Positions 53,016 to 64,000 of a stretch of 64,000 nt of DNA are shown in pieces. The translations under genes and the position numbers were made by a program. Source of the stretch: Lepidonotus clava (taxonomy: Eukaryota > Annelida > Polychaeta > Phyllodocida > Polynoidae); contig OW387150.1 of the NCBI GenBank assembly GCA_936440205.1, positions 37,568,295 through 37,632,294 of the forward strand. The letters run 5' to 3'. The notes beneath the pieces were generated by a model. The model was not told the origin of the DNA, searched no databases, and saw only the letters and a program-made list of their open reading frames with translations. Numbering within the stretch: position 1 is the first letter of the stretch; each line of letters opens with the position of its first letter.

Positions 53016-56000
53016 ATGTCTAATCCAACGGCATCTCAAATCTTATCTCAGCCCTCTTGCTCTGAAACATCCAGTTCACAGTCTCTAGCAACTGAACTGG
53101 ATATGCAAAATACTGTGCAGACCACTGATACACAGTCAACCTCCACAGATGACTGCGTTGAATTGCTTACCGATGATGAGGCTATAGTGACTATAAAGAA
53201 TACAGAAAAGACTGATAAACAACTGACATCCACTGATGACTGCTCTAAATTATACACTGATGATGAGGGTATACCAGCTGTACAGGACATACAAAAGGCT
53301 GAACAGACCACTGATTTGCATCTTACATCCACCCTTGACTACTCTATATTACAAACTGATGAACAGACTGCAACAACTGTACAGGATACACAAAGGACTG
53401 TACCGACAACTGATAAACATCTGATGTTCACCTCTGACTGCCCAGAATTACTTCCTGTTGAACAAGCTATAATGACTGTGCAGACCACATCCACCTCTGA
53501 CAGCATGGAATTACCTACTGACAAACAGTCTATGACTACTGTACAGGATACACAAAAGACTGTACAGATCACCGATAAACATCTAACATCCATCATTGAC
53601 TGTTCTAAATTACATACAGATGGTGAGGCTATAACAACTGTACAGGATACACCAAAGACTGTACAGGTCACTGATTTACAACTGACACCCAACTCTGACT
53701 TGTCTAAGCAAGATAATGACAAACAGACTTTAGAGACCATGAAGGATGCACCAAAGTCCAAAGAGACTACTGAGACATCCACCTCTGACTACTCAGAGCT
53801 ACCTACTGACCATCCTTCTGATAATGTTGAGGCTGGACCAGGAGCATGTGGGGTATTTGAACTGGGCTCGGTGGAGGAGAATTCCAACAATTTACCAGAA
53901 AAGTGAGTAATTTGTAATGAGAGATGCTTACAATTCATTCAATATTAAATGGAAAAAAAGATAAAACACTTTGAGAGTGTTTAGACAATCAAGTCATACA
54001 TATTTTCAGTATTATTTGGGTAATGGGCTGTAAATCTACTTACACTTTATTCTCATGTCCCGTCAAATGATGAAGACATGCAATATGTAATGTACTGTTG
54101 ACCCGGAATGTACTTACCCTTATAAGCAAATTTCAAGATAAGTTCTTTTCTGTTAATATCAGGCAAAGTCAGCCAGACAGCAACAGAGATGAGGCACACA
54201 GTGTTGAGGAAAATCCTCACATGGCTGAAGAGAGCAAGGAGCACCAGCCAGCAGAGAATGAGAGTGAACATTTGAAGAATTGGCAAGAATTAGTGAAGTC
54301 TAAAAGTCAATTCCGTGAACAGGTAGCAAGATTAGTACTCCCAATTATAGTACAAGAAAGGCGTCAGTGGATGCAAGGCTACTCCACAAGATGGACACCT
54401 CTGGAAAAAGTAAGTGTTTTTGAGAGTCCCTAGATATATTTTTATAGCAATACAGCTATTTGAAGAGTCTCTTTCAATTATTAATGTCATTAGTCATAAG
54501 TCATCAAATTCTCATTAATCTTCAGAACTTGTTACACAGTGTCATGCTCAGCAGTGGAGGGATATTGTCCTCCAATTGTTGTTATACTCAAACAGTGTAA
54601 AAAGATAGAAGTCAGGCCCTTAGCCAGGGGTGTTTAGGGGTTTTTTACAAACCCCCCTTGGACAAACCCCCTAGGTACAATATGGGACCATCTATTCACA
54701 CATCCACGGGAACCCATGTGCAATGATTTCCGTCATTACGCGTGGGCATACTCCTTAGTCATGTCGGATTCCACATGATCACAAGGGAATCTGAAACGAG
54801 AAAGGAGTTTGTACACGTGGGTTGCCCACACATCCACGGGAACCCACGCGTAATGGTGGAAATCATTGCGCGTGGGTTACCTACACATCCAAGGGAACCC
54901 ACGTGTAATGACAGGAATCATTGCGCGTGGGCCTACACACACACACACACATCCACGGGTAGCCTTCTGCGATGATTTCCGGCCCACACGCGATGATTTC
55001 CGGCCCACGCGCGATGATTTTATTTTTTTAAAAAAAGGTTTTATTGGTAATAATCTTCAAGGTTTCCCTTGGTTTTCATAGTTATTTTGATCATCACGCA
55101 TGGGCCCGTGGATGTGTAGGCACCCCGTGGATGTGGGTTTTTTGGATGTGTGGGTTTCTTTAGATGAATAGACACGGCCGTACAATATATGATTTTGGCA
55201 CTTCTTTGGTAAAGAGATAAAATCAGGATCCACCCCTCCCGTATTTTATTTTCATATGTTAGTGCCTAGTGTATGGCCCTTACCAATCTACAAGAAAATT
55301 TGAGCCCTATTACTCAAAAAATGAACCGCCCTCTGAAAGAAGCTGGCTACGGGCCTGGAAGGTGGTTACATAACCGATATCTTTCTGAGTTACATAACCA
55401 ATATCTATCAATTTAGTAAAGCATTTTCTAAATTTAAAAAAACCAAATCTGTGGATGATTGGAAAATCTTTGTAAAATGTAGAAAAGATTGTGCAAAATC
55501 AATTCGAAAAGGGAAGTCGGAATTTGTGCATACTAAACTGGAAGAAAATAGGGAAAATCCAAAGAAATTTTGGGAAATTATTAATAATAGTTTTGGAAAA
55601 ACAAAAGGTATCGACACTAGTGTTACCCTCATTAACGAGGAGAGTACTGGGATTTTACTTGATGAGTCGAAGTCAACTGAATATGTGAATACATATTTTA
55701 GCATGATAGGGAAGGCTAAAGAGAATGAGAACCCCGATGTGAATCTACATAGAGATACACCCAAAATAGACATGATGAATGTTATGAGTTTTAAAACGGT
55801 TAAGGAACATGAAGTTCTTGAGATAATGAAAAATATCTCGATAAATAAATCGTCTGCTATAGATAATGTTAATTGTAAAATTCTTAAGGATGCGTTTATT
55901 GTTCTGATCGAATACTTAACACATTTGTTTAATTGTTCATTGGGTACAGGGATCTTCCCTAGTGACTGGAAAAAGGCTAAGGTGATACCGATTCCTAAAA

Positions 56001-59000
56001 GTAATAAAATTAGTATGGCCTCCAATTGGAGACCAATAAATTTATTACCTTACCCTGAGAAAATATTGGAAAAAATTGTTAACAAACAATTGATGTACCA
56101 TCTGGAAAATAACGAATTGTTAGACTGGAGACAATTTGGTTTTAGACGTGGAAAAAGTACCAATATGGCCATACAAACTTTTATCGACTACATAACAGAA
56201 AGTATGAATAAAGGTAATTTGGTAGGCTGTATTTACGTGGACCTATCTAAAGCTTTTAATAGCTTACAACATAGTAAATTGCTAGATAAGATGAGGTGCT
56301 ATGGATTAGGAAAAATAGAACTAGACTGGTTTGAATCTTATTTATCGAACAGAGTACAATGTACCTTGTTTAACAATATATTATCTTCCGAAAAACCTGT
56401 AAATAATGGAGTACCACAGGGTAGTTGTATCGGTCCGACCCTCTATATTATCTATGTTAATGAATGTTTTAAATACCTAGAAAATAATGGTTTTGATGCA
56501 ATACTACCAGTTATGTACGCTGACGATACAGTGCCGCTGACCAGTGGTAAAAATGTGAATCAGGTGTCAACCGTGTTGCAGGACTGTATTGCTGTGTATG
56601 ACACCTGGTGTAAATTAAATGACTTAACAGTAAATAGGACGAAAACTGAAACTATGTTATTTACCACGTTAACCAAAGTTGATGATGTGTATGATACTTT
56701 TGATAACGTTATATTAAATGGTACTGAATTGAAAAATGTGCGAAATTACTGTTATTTGGGGGTGACATTTGATACATGTTTGAACTATGATAGTTTCCTT
56801 AAAACTGTTATTAAAAAAGTATCTTATAAGATATATATGTTTGAAAAAATAAGGTATTTATTGAATTATAGAGCGGCACTTATGGTGTATAAACAAATGA
56901 TATTACCGTTCTTTGACTATATGGACATTTTGATGGATGGTGGTCAAAAGGGTACGATTGTGAAATTACAGAAATTACAATTCAGAGCGTTGAAAATTGT
57001 AAATAACTATAAATATAATGGACGTATAATATCGAAAAATGATGAAATTGTTGTACATAAACATTGTAATGTGGAAATGTTATATTTACGTCGGGTTAGA
57101 CGATTATTGTTATTTTTGCATTCATGTGTCTATAATAGAATGTTATTCACATCGGAATTGGCTGTAAACCAACGTCAATTGAGAAGTGATGAGGGTGTTA
57201 AGATAAAGTTGGACAAACCTAATTTAGAAGTATTTAAAAGAAACTGGAAATATCGGGCGTGTAAATATTGGGAACTTATACCACCCAATATACAGAAAAT
57301 GAATAATGTAACTGAATTTAAAAGATGTCTTGATGTTAGTATGTTACAAAATATTTGGAGCAAAATACATGGACAAGGTATAATGTAGATTGAACCTATG
57401 GCATTTATATGTTGTAAATATATGTATATAACATCATGTTATAAGATGTCATGAAAAGCACTGTAAAGTGATGATGTTCTGTTCCAATAAAAAAAAAAAA
57501 AAAAAAAATCCCTTCATATTAGCATCCATACTGTCAAGCCCAGGTGAAGCCCAGGTGGATGAGTGATAGGTCACTCAGTTCTAGGTGCATGAAAGTCAAG
57601 CATGGATCTAGTACAGACCCTTTCATGAACCCTTCCTTGGAAAGGGGTCTGGTAGTGTCTGGTGTGGCGAGCCGCGACGACTGGGCCAGGCCGCTCGACG
57701 GGGCCGGGGCTTGCTGCAGCCCGGCCCGTCAACACACTTACCGTGCGGCCCCGTCTCCCAACTCGGCGGCTGGACGGACGGTCTGAACAAGCCAATCAGA
57801 GTGCTCCGTTTCTGACCAATGGGAGGCCTGCTCTCCCCTCCTTGACTGACCAATCAGAGCACAGCATTGTTTACTCCAGGGGAGCTCCAGGGGAGTGGAT
57901 TTGGGGCACTGGGGAGTCTGGAGTAGGGTGCTCTCTCTGAGGTTGGTGCTTTTCAGTGCCCAGGCTAGATAAGGAGGGCTCTCCTGGGGCTCTGCTCACT
58001 CTGTGTTTTGCTGTTCAGGCCTTGGTAGGTAACCCTGACCTTTGAGACTTAGAAGGCCTGTTTGGCTCTAGGGGACTGTTACAGGCATATCCTAGATTTA
58101 GGCTGGTTTTTGTTATACTTTGTGGTGGTTGTTTTGCCTATGTCTGTTAGACTAGGTTGTTTTATTAACTTTTAGTTAATGGTTTTGCCCCACAAGTATA
58201 TTTTGACTTGCTTAGTTTGGCCTGTTCTAAATTCAGATTTTGCTTATTTGGGCCTGTTTTCTAAATTACAGATTTTGTTTATATTGAGTATTTCCCTAAG
58301 AACAGACTTTGTTTACCTTTTTGTGAAAAGGGTATTTGTGTAACTGTATTTGTGTAACTTTATTTTTTGGAGAACCTTATTTGTAACTTTGTGTTACTGT
58401 TTGTACATTCTGGCTTTGTACTTTACTTTGTAAATATTTAGAGAGATTGTTTTAATAAACTTTGTTCAACTTAAGTTACTGTTGTTTGGTCATTTGTCAC
58501 ACTTCCAATCCTAGTGATCAACCTGGTTTTAATTGACTCCCCGGGCCTAACCTGACCCAGGGAGCGCTACAGTGGTCAGTCAACTTTATGACAGTCATTC
58601 TCAGTACTTTTGGCTTAAGGCAATAGTTTGTAATGCTTTAGTTGTCTTTATCCTCAGCAGATTATTAAGGAGGTTCATTTTATGACAGCCACTCTCAGTG
58701 CTTCAGTTTACTGAGGGAAGAACATAGCTTATGCATGAGCAGAACTTTGATAGCTTCGAGAGTCCATGGCTGATTCCGTTAGTGGGTCTAGGGTTAGGGG
58801 ACAGGGAGCTTTGACTCAGTACAGCTTGTCAACCTTTTTAGTTATCAAGAACATTTTATATGTTCTCCCCACTGCAAGCTCTGTTCCATTCTTTCCTAAG
58901 GAGCCTGCCTTGCAAACCTAGATGAGATTATCTAGTTTGCATGTCAAATTTAAGAGAGGTCCTTCATTCTGTGGTGCTTAAGCTGATGTCACATGCAAAT

Positions 59001-62000
59001 TCTAAAATGATTAGAGGTCTAAAGCCATTACAATGATCCTTAGATCTCCTACTCATTAGTAGATTACATAGAACTATTTTTTCTTGACCCAAAGTAGCCC
59101 CAATGGTGTGGATTGCTAATATTGTGGTTGGGATCAGATAGGAATGTGCTCATACTTTATGGGCCCATACTTGAATTATGATAATAGTTAACCTGTTTAC
59201 CATGATTTTATTTATAGCCCTTTTTCACTTTTTTGTAATAGGACAAGGGGCTGAACAGGCAGCACTCCAGTAATGTTGATACCCAAGATGAAGATGCAGT
59301 ACGGTACTATGAGAGGATCCAACGCCATCGTAGCCAAGAGGAGAAAAGAAAACAATTTGGTTCATGGGCTCAACCACAGTGTATCAAAGACAGGCAAGAT
59401 ATTTTCAGAATATTCAACATGAAAGCATAGTCCCCTGGCTTTCAAACTGACATCCAGTGTTGTTAATCTAATGATGGTACTGTAGAACTTGGTTATTAGG
59501 AATCATCTATAAATTATTTCACAACTTTTTATGGTACTTTTAGGAACCCCCAACCTCCCTGTCACACTTAATTTTGTTTTAAACATGACTCTAAGAACCG
59601 TTTTCTGGCAGTGTCACACTGTTCAATTTAACCAGCAACCCCATTGTGTGTGACATCATTTATGGATGGTCCCTTATATATACCATATATTCAGCTAACA
59701 TACACAGACGTTAACCTAATGATGCGATGGCCACCATCATGTTTTGCAATGTTAGAACGTAATTATGCAACATCATTGGTCACGTCGCAAATTTTGGGCC
59801 ACATTCAGGCAGTTACAACTTATCAACCCACGTATGTCGCACGGATGAGAATGTCTTTTTAAACCTTTTGTGTAAAAAAGTAATGAATCCAAAAAATAAT
59901 CAATTATCACCAAGAAAATTTCAGACCTCCATCCCTGTTGGTGTATACATAAAGGCCCTTGTTGTGTTACAAGAAAAAATAATGAAAAATCTAGTTTTTC
60001 ATTTTAATGTTTTTCATTTCAGTGTCAAAAGGGTAGCAGAGATGCCTTTGGAAGACGAACCCTTGCCAGAAGTAAGATTATTCGTTGAGTCTAGGCCCTT
60101 AAATTTGACATGCTTACTTAGTGATTTATCATATTCACTATACAATATTACTAATTTCTGTATCTGAATGTCAATAATACAGGTGGTTATATAATGATAT
60201 GCCAATTGTTAAGGTGAAATAACATTCATGGTATGTCAAAGATAAGTAACAGAAGCCGAGCACTATTCTGACATAAGACTTATCACTAGATATTTCAGAG
60301 TTAGTCATATGGCACAGAGGGGATTGTGACAGACAAATAGCAAAGTTCAAGATTTGTAAGATCTTTCTGAATTTATCATTGAAATACTAAAGCACCTAAA
60401 AATGTTGAAAATGAGGAAAATGAGGAGTAGGTACAATTTAACTTACACTTACATAAAGAGACTCACATCAGTTCTTTGCTTTGCTTTGGGGCCCAATAAA
60501 AACATGGAATAAGATGTTTTGGTTAGTATGTTATTTGGTGAAGACAGAGATGGTAAACTAAAGAATGGTTGTGGCCATTTGGGGAGGTTTGGGATACCTT
60601 TGTCATATAATTATGATGATTTATCGATGAATTTCTTTGTTGTTTCCAGGTCCCAGTCAGGGACTGACCTAATAATTCAAACTAATGCCGCGTCCCCACT
60701 TGGGCGACAAACGACGGCAACTAACGTTGGTCGCCGGACGATTAAGAAACAAGTAAATCGTCGGGCGTCTAACTAACTTGCTAGGGAAAAAAAAAGTTAA
60801 TCGCCACGTTGGGACGCTCTTCTAGTTAGTCGGCGGACGACGAGACAAAACTTTAGTTAGTCGCCCGGCGATTAACTTTTCACTGGCGGTCATAGAACAA
60901 TATTAAACATGTCAAATATTTTGCTAGAAAACCACGGCGACTAGTGGTTTGGTTGCCAGACATCACGGCGCCAGTGTGGAGTTGGTCGCCCGTCTACTAA
61001 GTACCTTGGTCGCCCGACAACTTCACGAGTTTGGTCGGCGAAGTGGGGACCCGGCATAAGGGTTTGAGCCATGGTCCAAGTTGTTAGCAACCCCTCCAAG
61101 AGAGAAATGTTTACATTTTACAGTATGAATTAGATCCTGTCTGTGTGTACATAAAGATCCCATAATCCTAGGAGTAAAGTCTAATTTTGTAATTTAAAAA
61201 AGTATCAATAGCTATTTCTAAAATTATCTGTACTGAACTACACTCTCCCTGCACATTCTGGTAATCTTACCAAAAATAATATAGCTACACAAAGATGGAT
61301 GAGTCCGAATGTTGCCTATGGCATTTTCGTGACATCCTGTTTGTGGTGCCATCTATGGGAGTCCGTCCAACCCATTACGATATGGCCGTAATTTTTGCTG
61401 TTTTCGTGACATATCCATAAACAAAGAGTCAATGACGTCACGAAAACAGCAAAAATGACCGAGTCATAACAGGTTGCACGGGGTCAGGGTATGGTCCGGC
61501 CAACCCCTTATATCCCCTGTTTCTTTTTCCAAAATACCAATAATGGTCCACTATCACCCATTTGCAATTCCTTATTCCACAAATTTTTAGATTTCGTACT
61601 TTTATGAGACTACTGGGTAAGGTTCATTTTCTGCCCCCTTAAGCCTAGTCCTGATTATACCATTTCAATTTTTTTTTTTTACAAAATTGGGAAAACGGAA
61701 AACGGTTTGGAAAATGGAAAGCCGGACCTACGTTTTCCCTTCTCCATTTTCCCTTTTCCTATCCTACTCACAAAATAGGTCCCTCCCATCTCATTAGTAT
61801 GCAATGTTTGACTACTACCTCCCCCTGGCAGCCACTATCACAACCACATATAGCTTGTTAATTAACTTATTAAGCACCCAGGTGATTAGGGGGCGGGCCT
61901 ATGATAATTAGGGGGCGTGGCTAAATGGTGGGAGGAAACATGTGAACAAAGAAAATTGAAAAAACGGAATAAGTCAAAATTTGAAAAAATACAAAAAAAG

Positions 62001-63996
62001 GAAAAGGGAAAACGAACCAATTGGTATAACACTAAAAAGGGAAAATGGAATAGGGTGGTAAATTGGGCAACATTCCTATGACATGATAAGGGAAAATGGT
62101 TTAGGGTATGACACTGTAAGGATGAAATAGTGTAATAAGGAACAGGGTGGTTAGAAAAGATATAACAAAAAAGGGAAAAGGGAGAAGGGAGAAGGTAAAA
62201 TATGTATACAAAAAAGGGGTGGACACTCTATACCCTCACCGCACGGACTGTCATAGACGGCATCACTAACAGGACATCACACCGAAATGAATCCAGTCAT
62301 TAATCTTTCTTTTGTACTATCGTTGATCTTATTTTGTATAAGTTAGAAGATTGTTCAATTTCCAAGCACCTTGAATTTTTGTTCCTGCCTCCTTTCATAG
62401 GTATTTCAGTACCTGATATTCTGTCGTGTTTTACAGGGATACAGTGTGGTTCTTGAAGGACCTCCAGACTATCTGAAGCCAGGTTCTGAGAGCAGGGACC
62501 CATTTGAAACAGAGGGGAAGACCAAGAAGGAAACAGGAGGTCCACCAGAAAAAGAACCCAGCAAAACTGAAAATGAGGTAAAACAAGATCCAGATAACCT
62601 GAAGCCAGGTTCTGAAAGCAGTGACAAACCTGGAGCAGAGGGTAGGGCCAAGGAGGGAACAGGAGATCAACAAGAGAAACAACCAAGCAAAGCTGAAAAT
62701 GAGGTAAAAGTTGAGTGATGAGTTGGCAGGAAACTTTTTTTTTTATGTTGAGAAATGAATGTACATTGATGTATTGTTTACGTTATCCATCAGGGACTAC
62801 ATAAGTTACTTAGTCCTAGAATTTATTATCATTTTTATCCCATGGGGGACCGGGGTGGGGGCTCCTGTTGGAGCTCCCTGGGAAGAATGTTTCCTCAGTA
62901 TCCCCTGCTTATCATAGGAGCTGACTAAAAGGGGAACCCTGTGCCCCCAACAGGGTCATCAAAGGCCGAGTGTGTCGCGTGCTTTCTATGGGACATTGCA
63001 CATTAAATACCGCTTGCCGTTCTTTGAAAAGAGTAGGGTATCGCACCTGGTGGCAGGTTTCTCCCAAATCATATCATAGATTCAGTCACCGCCTTTGTGG
63101 CATAAAACTAGCTGAAAAGCTTTACCTTGTGCAGTCTGGTAAAAGAACCCTAAAGTGTTGGCCGGACGTTAAACTAACCGAACAAACAAACAAAATATTA
63201 TCATTTTACACATTTCCATTAAACAAATATGAAAATATATACCCATACTAATACCTGTATTACCTATACATTCCTAACCTTTCCTTATATATTGTGAACA
63301 AGTCTTTTTAGAGTAGCTAGACTATAAGTATGACACCGTGAAATAATATGTGCCAATTATAAATGTAAAGGTATTTTAGTTGTTCAATTTGTGTAACAAC
63401 AACTCTCACAAACATCTAGAATAACCATTGCCCAAAGTTTTTCTGCAATGACTAAATCAAAATAATATATTGATAAGACATTCTAAACAGAATCTACTTC
63501 AATACTTCAGTTAGTTTAACAAACTTTCAATGCAATTTTGCAAATGAATCATGAATCAGTCATTTTCATTTGTGAACAGCCCCTATGTATATAAATCGAT
63601 TGCAACTGTTCTGGACAAAATTATGGACAAAACAATCGATGTTCAAGCTAAATGAAACAAAGATTTTAAATGTCTCTTTTTATTTATATATTTTTCATTC
63701 ATTAAAATACACTCACCTAACAATGATCTTCCGTGTAGGTAGTAAATTAACAATAATAATATATCATGTCATTTTATGTTAAGAATTATGCTCAGATGTT
63801 ATGATATAGGTTGGTTTCTCCCTAAGAAGTCAGCGCTTAATTCTCCTATGCATTCGCTTGATGTATTGAGTCATGAAGGTTTAATGCCAAGTTGATTTTG
63901 TGTGTGCAGGGACTGAGTGATGGGATTTACGTATCTATACCGAGTTATGTCAAACAGACGTCAATCTTCGACACCCACTTTGTGTTTGAGGTTAAG
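53016..63996 (+). CDS. KIF16B/SNX23-like gene, six exons to start of PX domain
   Basis: Exons: 53016-53902, 54163-54409, 59242-59393, 60023-60071, 62437-62703 and 63910-63996. All phases join without stops and give 563 codons. Exon 1 encodes ~290 Thr/Asp-rich residues in about seven imperfect ~35-residue repeats (TVQDTQKTVQ.TDKHLTS). Exon 2 looks helical and charged (NWQELVKSKSQFREQVARLV). Exons 3-5 are hydrophilic. Exon 6 (GIYVSIPSYV...DTHFVFEVK) resembles the first two strands of the KIF16B PX domain (ISIPRYV...DEHFEFEVK), which binds PI3P on early endosomes. The PX continues beyond the window. No kinesin motor exon was found upstream, so start and gene identity are uncertain; a possible acceptor at 52975 would make exon 1 internal. 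The intron after 59393 has a GC donor. Confidence 0.7.
54680..55160. repeat. ~67-bp degenerate repeats (CACATCCACGGGAACCCACG)
   Basis: Several units combine CACACATCCACGGGAACCCA and AATCATTGCGCGTGGG or GCGATGATTTCCGGCC, in both orientations. They lie in the second intron of the KIF16B-like gene. Confidence 0.75.
55405..57508 (+). mobile_element. 5'-truncated LINE in intron, RT ORF open
   Basis: An uninterrupted frame runs to TAG at 57386-57388 and starts within the region between endonuclease and RT. Motifs: KVIPIPKSNK, NWRPINLLPYPEKILEKIV, RQFGFRRGKSTNMAIQ, CIYVDLSKAFNSLQH, GVPQGSCIGPTLY and MYADDTVPL. A 100-bp 3' UTR, the signal AATAAA and an A-run at 57488-57508 follow. Endonuclease and other 5' ORFs are absent. 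Its motifs place it in the same broad group as the LINE at 21042-~27100 but in a different family (YADD rather than FADD; distinct C-terminus). It lies in the same orientation as the host gene. No target-site duplication was seen by eye. Confidence 0.92.
57663..58571 (+). mobile_element. Solo LTR fossil, Ty3/gypsy-like
   Basis: About 909 bp. It begins TGTGGCGAGC and ends GGGAGCGCTACA, giving short inverted TG...CA ends. Three CCAAT boxes lie at 57792, 57816 and 57850 and an AATAAA at 58454-58459, as expected of U3 and R regions. No internal retroelement sequence adjoins it, so it is read as a solo LTR. The flanks give no exact target duplication. Family assignment is from terminal style only; age is not determinable from one LTR. 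It lies within an intron of the KIF16B-like gene. Confidence 0.55.
59695..59830 (+). repeat. Dispersed repeat, copy 2
   Basis: ACGTTAACCTAATGATGCGATGG, TTAGAACGTAATTATGCAAC and ATTGGTCACGTC align with 37268-37420. Intronic here. Confidence 0.65.
60687..61055. mobile_element. MITE with GCCGCGTCCCCACTT ends
   Basis: Terminal inverted repeats GCCGCGTCCCCACTTGGGCG at 60687 and CGGCGAAGTGGGGACCCGGC ending at 61055 bound 369 bp. The flanking dinucleotide is AT on both sides, which would fit an ISL2EU/Harbinger-like target. The interior has many GTCGCC(C)G motifs in both orientations. No ORF of note. Confidence 0.7.
61391..61456. repeat. Perfect 20-bp inverted repeat
   Basis: ATTTTTGCTGTTTTCGTGAC at 61391-61410 is matched exactly in inverse at 61437-61456, with a 26-nt spacer. 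The right arm overlaps TGACGTCA, a consensus CRE palindrome (61433-61440). Confidence 0.93.
61660..62230. repeat. Purine-rich low-complexity region (GGAAAATGG)
   Basis: Many short GGGAAAA(T/C)GG and AAAAGGGA units, first with their inverse TTTTCCCTT near 61735-61760. No gene seen. Confidence 0.7.
62840..63196 (+). repeat. SINE-like element, most complete copy (D)
   Basis: The 3' module at 63088-63196 (GGCATAAAACTAGCTGAAAAG, TGTGCAGTCTGG, AGAACCCTAAAG, CCGGACGTTAAACTAACC, then (CAAA)n) is shared with the copies at 10800, 20795 and 46425. About 250 bp upstream, starting near GGGGGACCGGGGTGGGGGCT, may be the 5' body, but no pol III boxes are convincing. Length and left edge are inferred. Confidence 0.55.
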
Positions 63997-64000
63997 GTAA

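Overview
The window is eukaryotic and comes from a metazoan. It has multi-exon genes with GT-AG introns, a BI-1/Lifeguard gene, a GT31 glycosyltransferase, a large C2H2 zinc-finger gene and a kinesin-3/PX-like gene. These are embedded in AT-rich introns and intergenic DNA crowded with LINEs, SINEs and many small inverted-repeat elements (MITEs). The repeat spectrum fits a marine invertebrate such as a lancelet, mollusc or similar animal; I cannot fix the species.

Layout: 203-1489 (+) is the last coding exon of a glutamine-rich protein. 4810-15146 (+) holds seven exons of a Lifeguard/TMBIM gene whose introns are full of repeats. 15147-20900 has no recognisable gene. 21042-~27100 (-) is a nearly full-length three-ORF LINE. 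27497-30463 (-) is a two-exon beta-1,3-glycosyltransferase gene. 31000-40800 is repeat-rich, with a CpG-rich promoter-like patch near 34400-34870. 40885-44724 (+) is a single-exon zinc-finger gene with about 18 fingers. 44725-52700 is MITEs, SINEs and minisatellites. 53016-63996 (+) holds six phase-consistent exons ending in the first strands of a PX domain most like that of KIF16B (SNX23); its introns carry a 5'-truncated LINE, a solo LTR fossil and several MITEs.

The most notable item is the LINE at 21042-~27100. ORF1 has a coiled coil and an L1-ORF1-like RNA-binding region fused to a C-terminal NADAR (YbiA/RibX-like N-glycosidase) domain. A second ORF, overlapping ORF1 by 14 nt, is an SGNH/GDSL-type hydrolase. 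A third ORF is an APE endonuclease-reverse transcriptase. All three frames are open, so the element is young. A nucleotide-metabolising domain and an esterase in one LINE is the best candidate here for an undescribed system.

Other structure worth attention: a two-copy TTAA-flanked MITE family; a 710-bp foldback element; nested elements at 15445-15742; a 45-nt near-perfect palindrome at 52746-52790; paired CTCF-like motifs at 34774-34818; a GC-AG intron; and a duplicated 5' splice site in the KIF16B-like gene. Boundaries of repeats are read by eye and are approximate unless terminal motifs are given.
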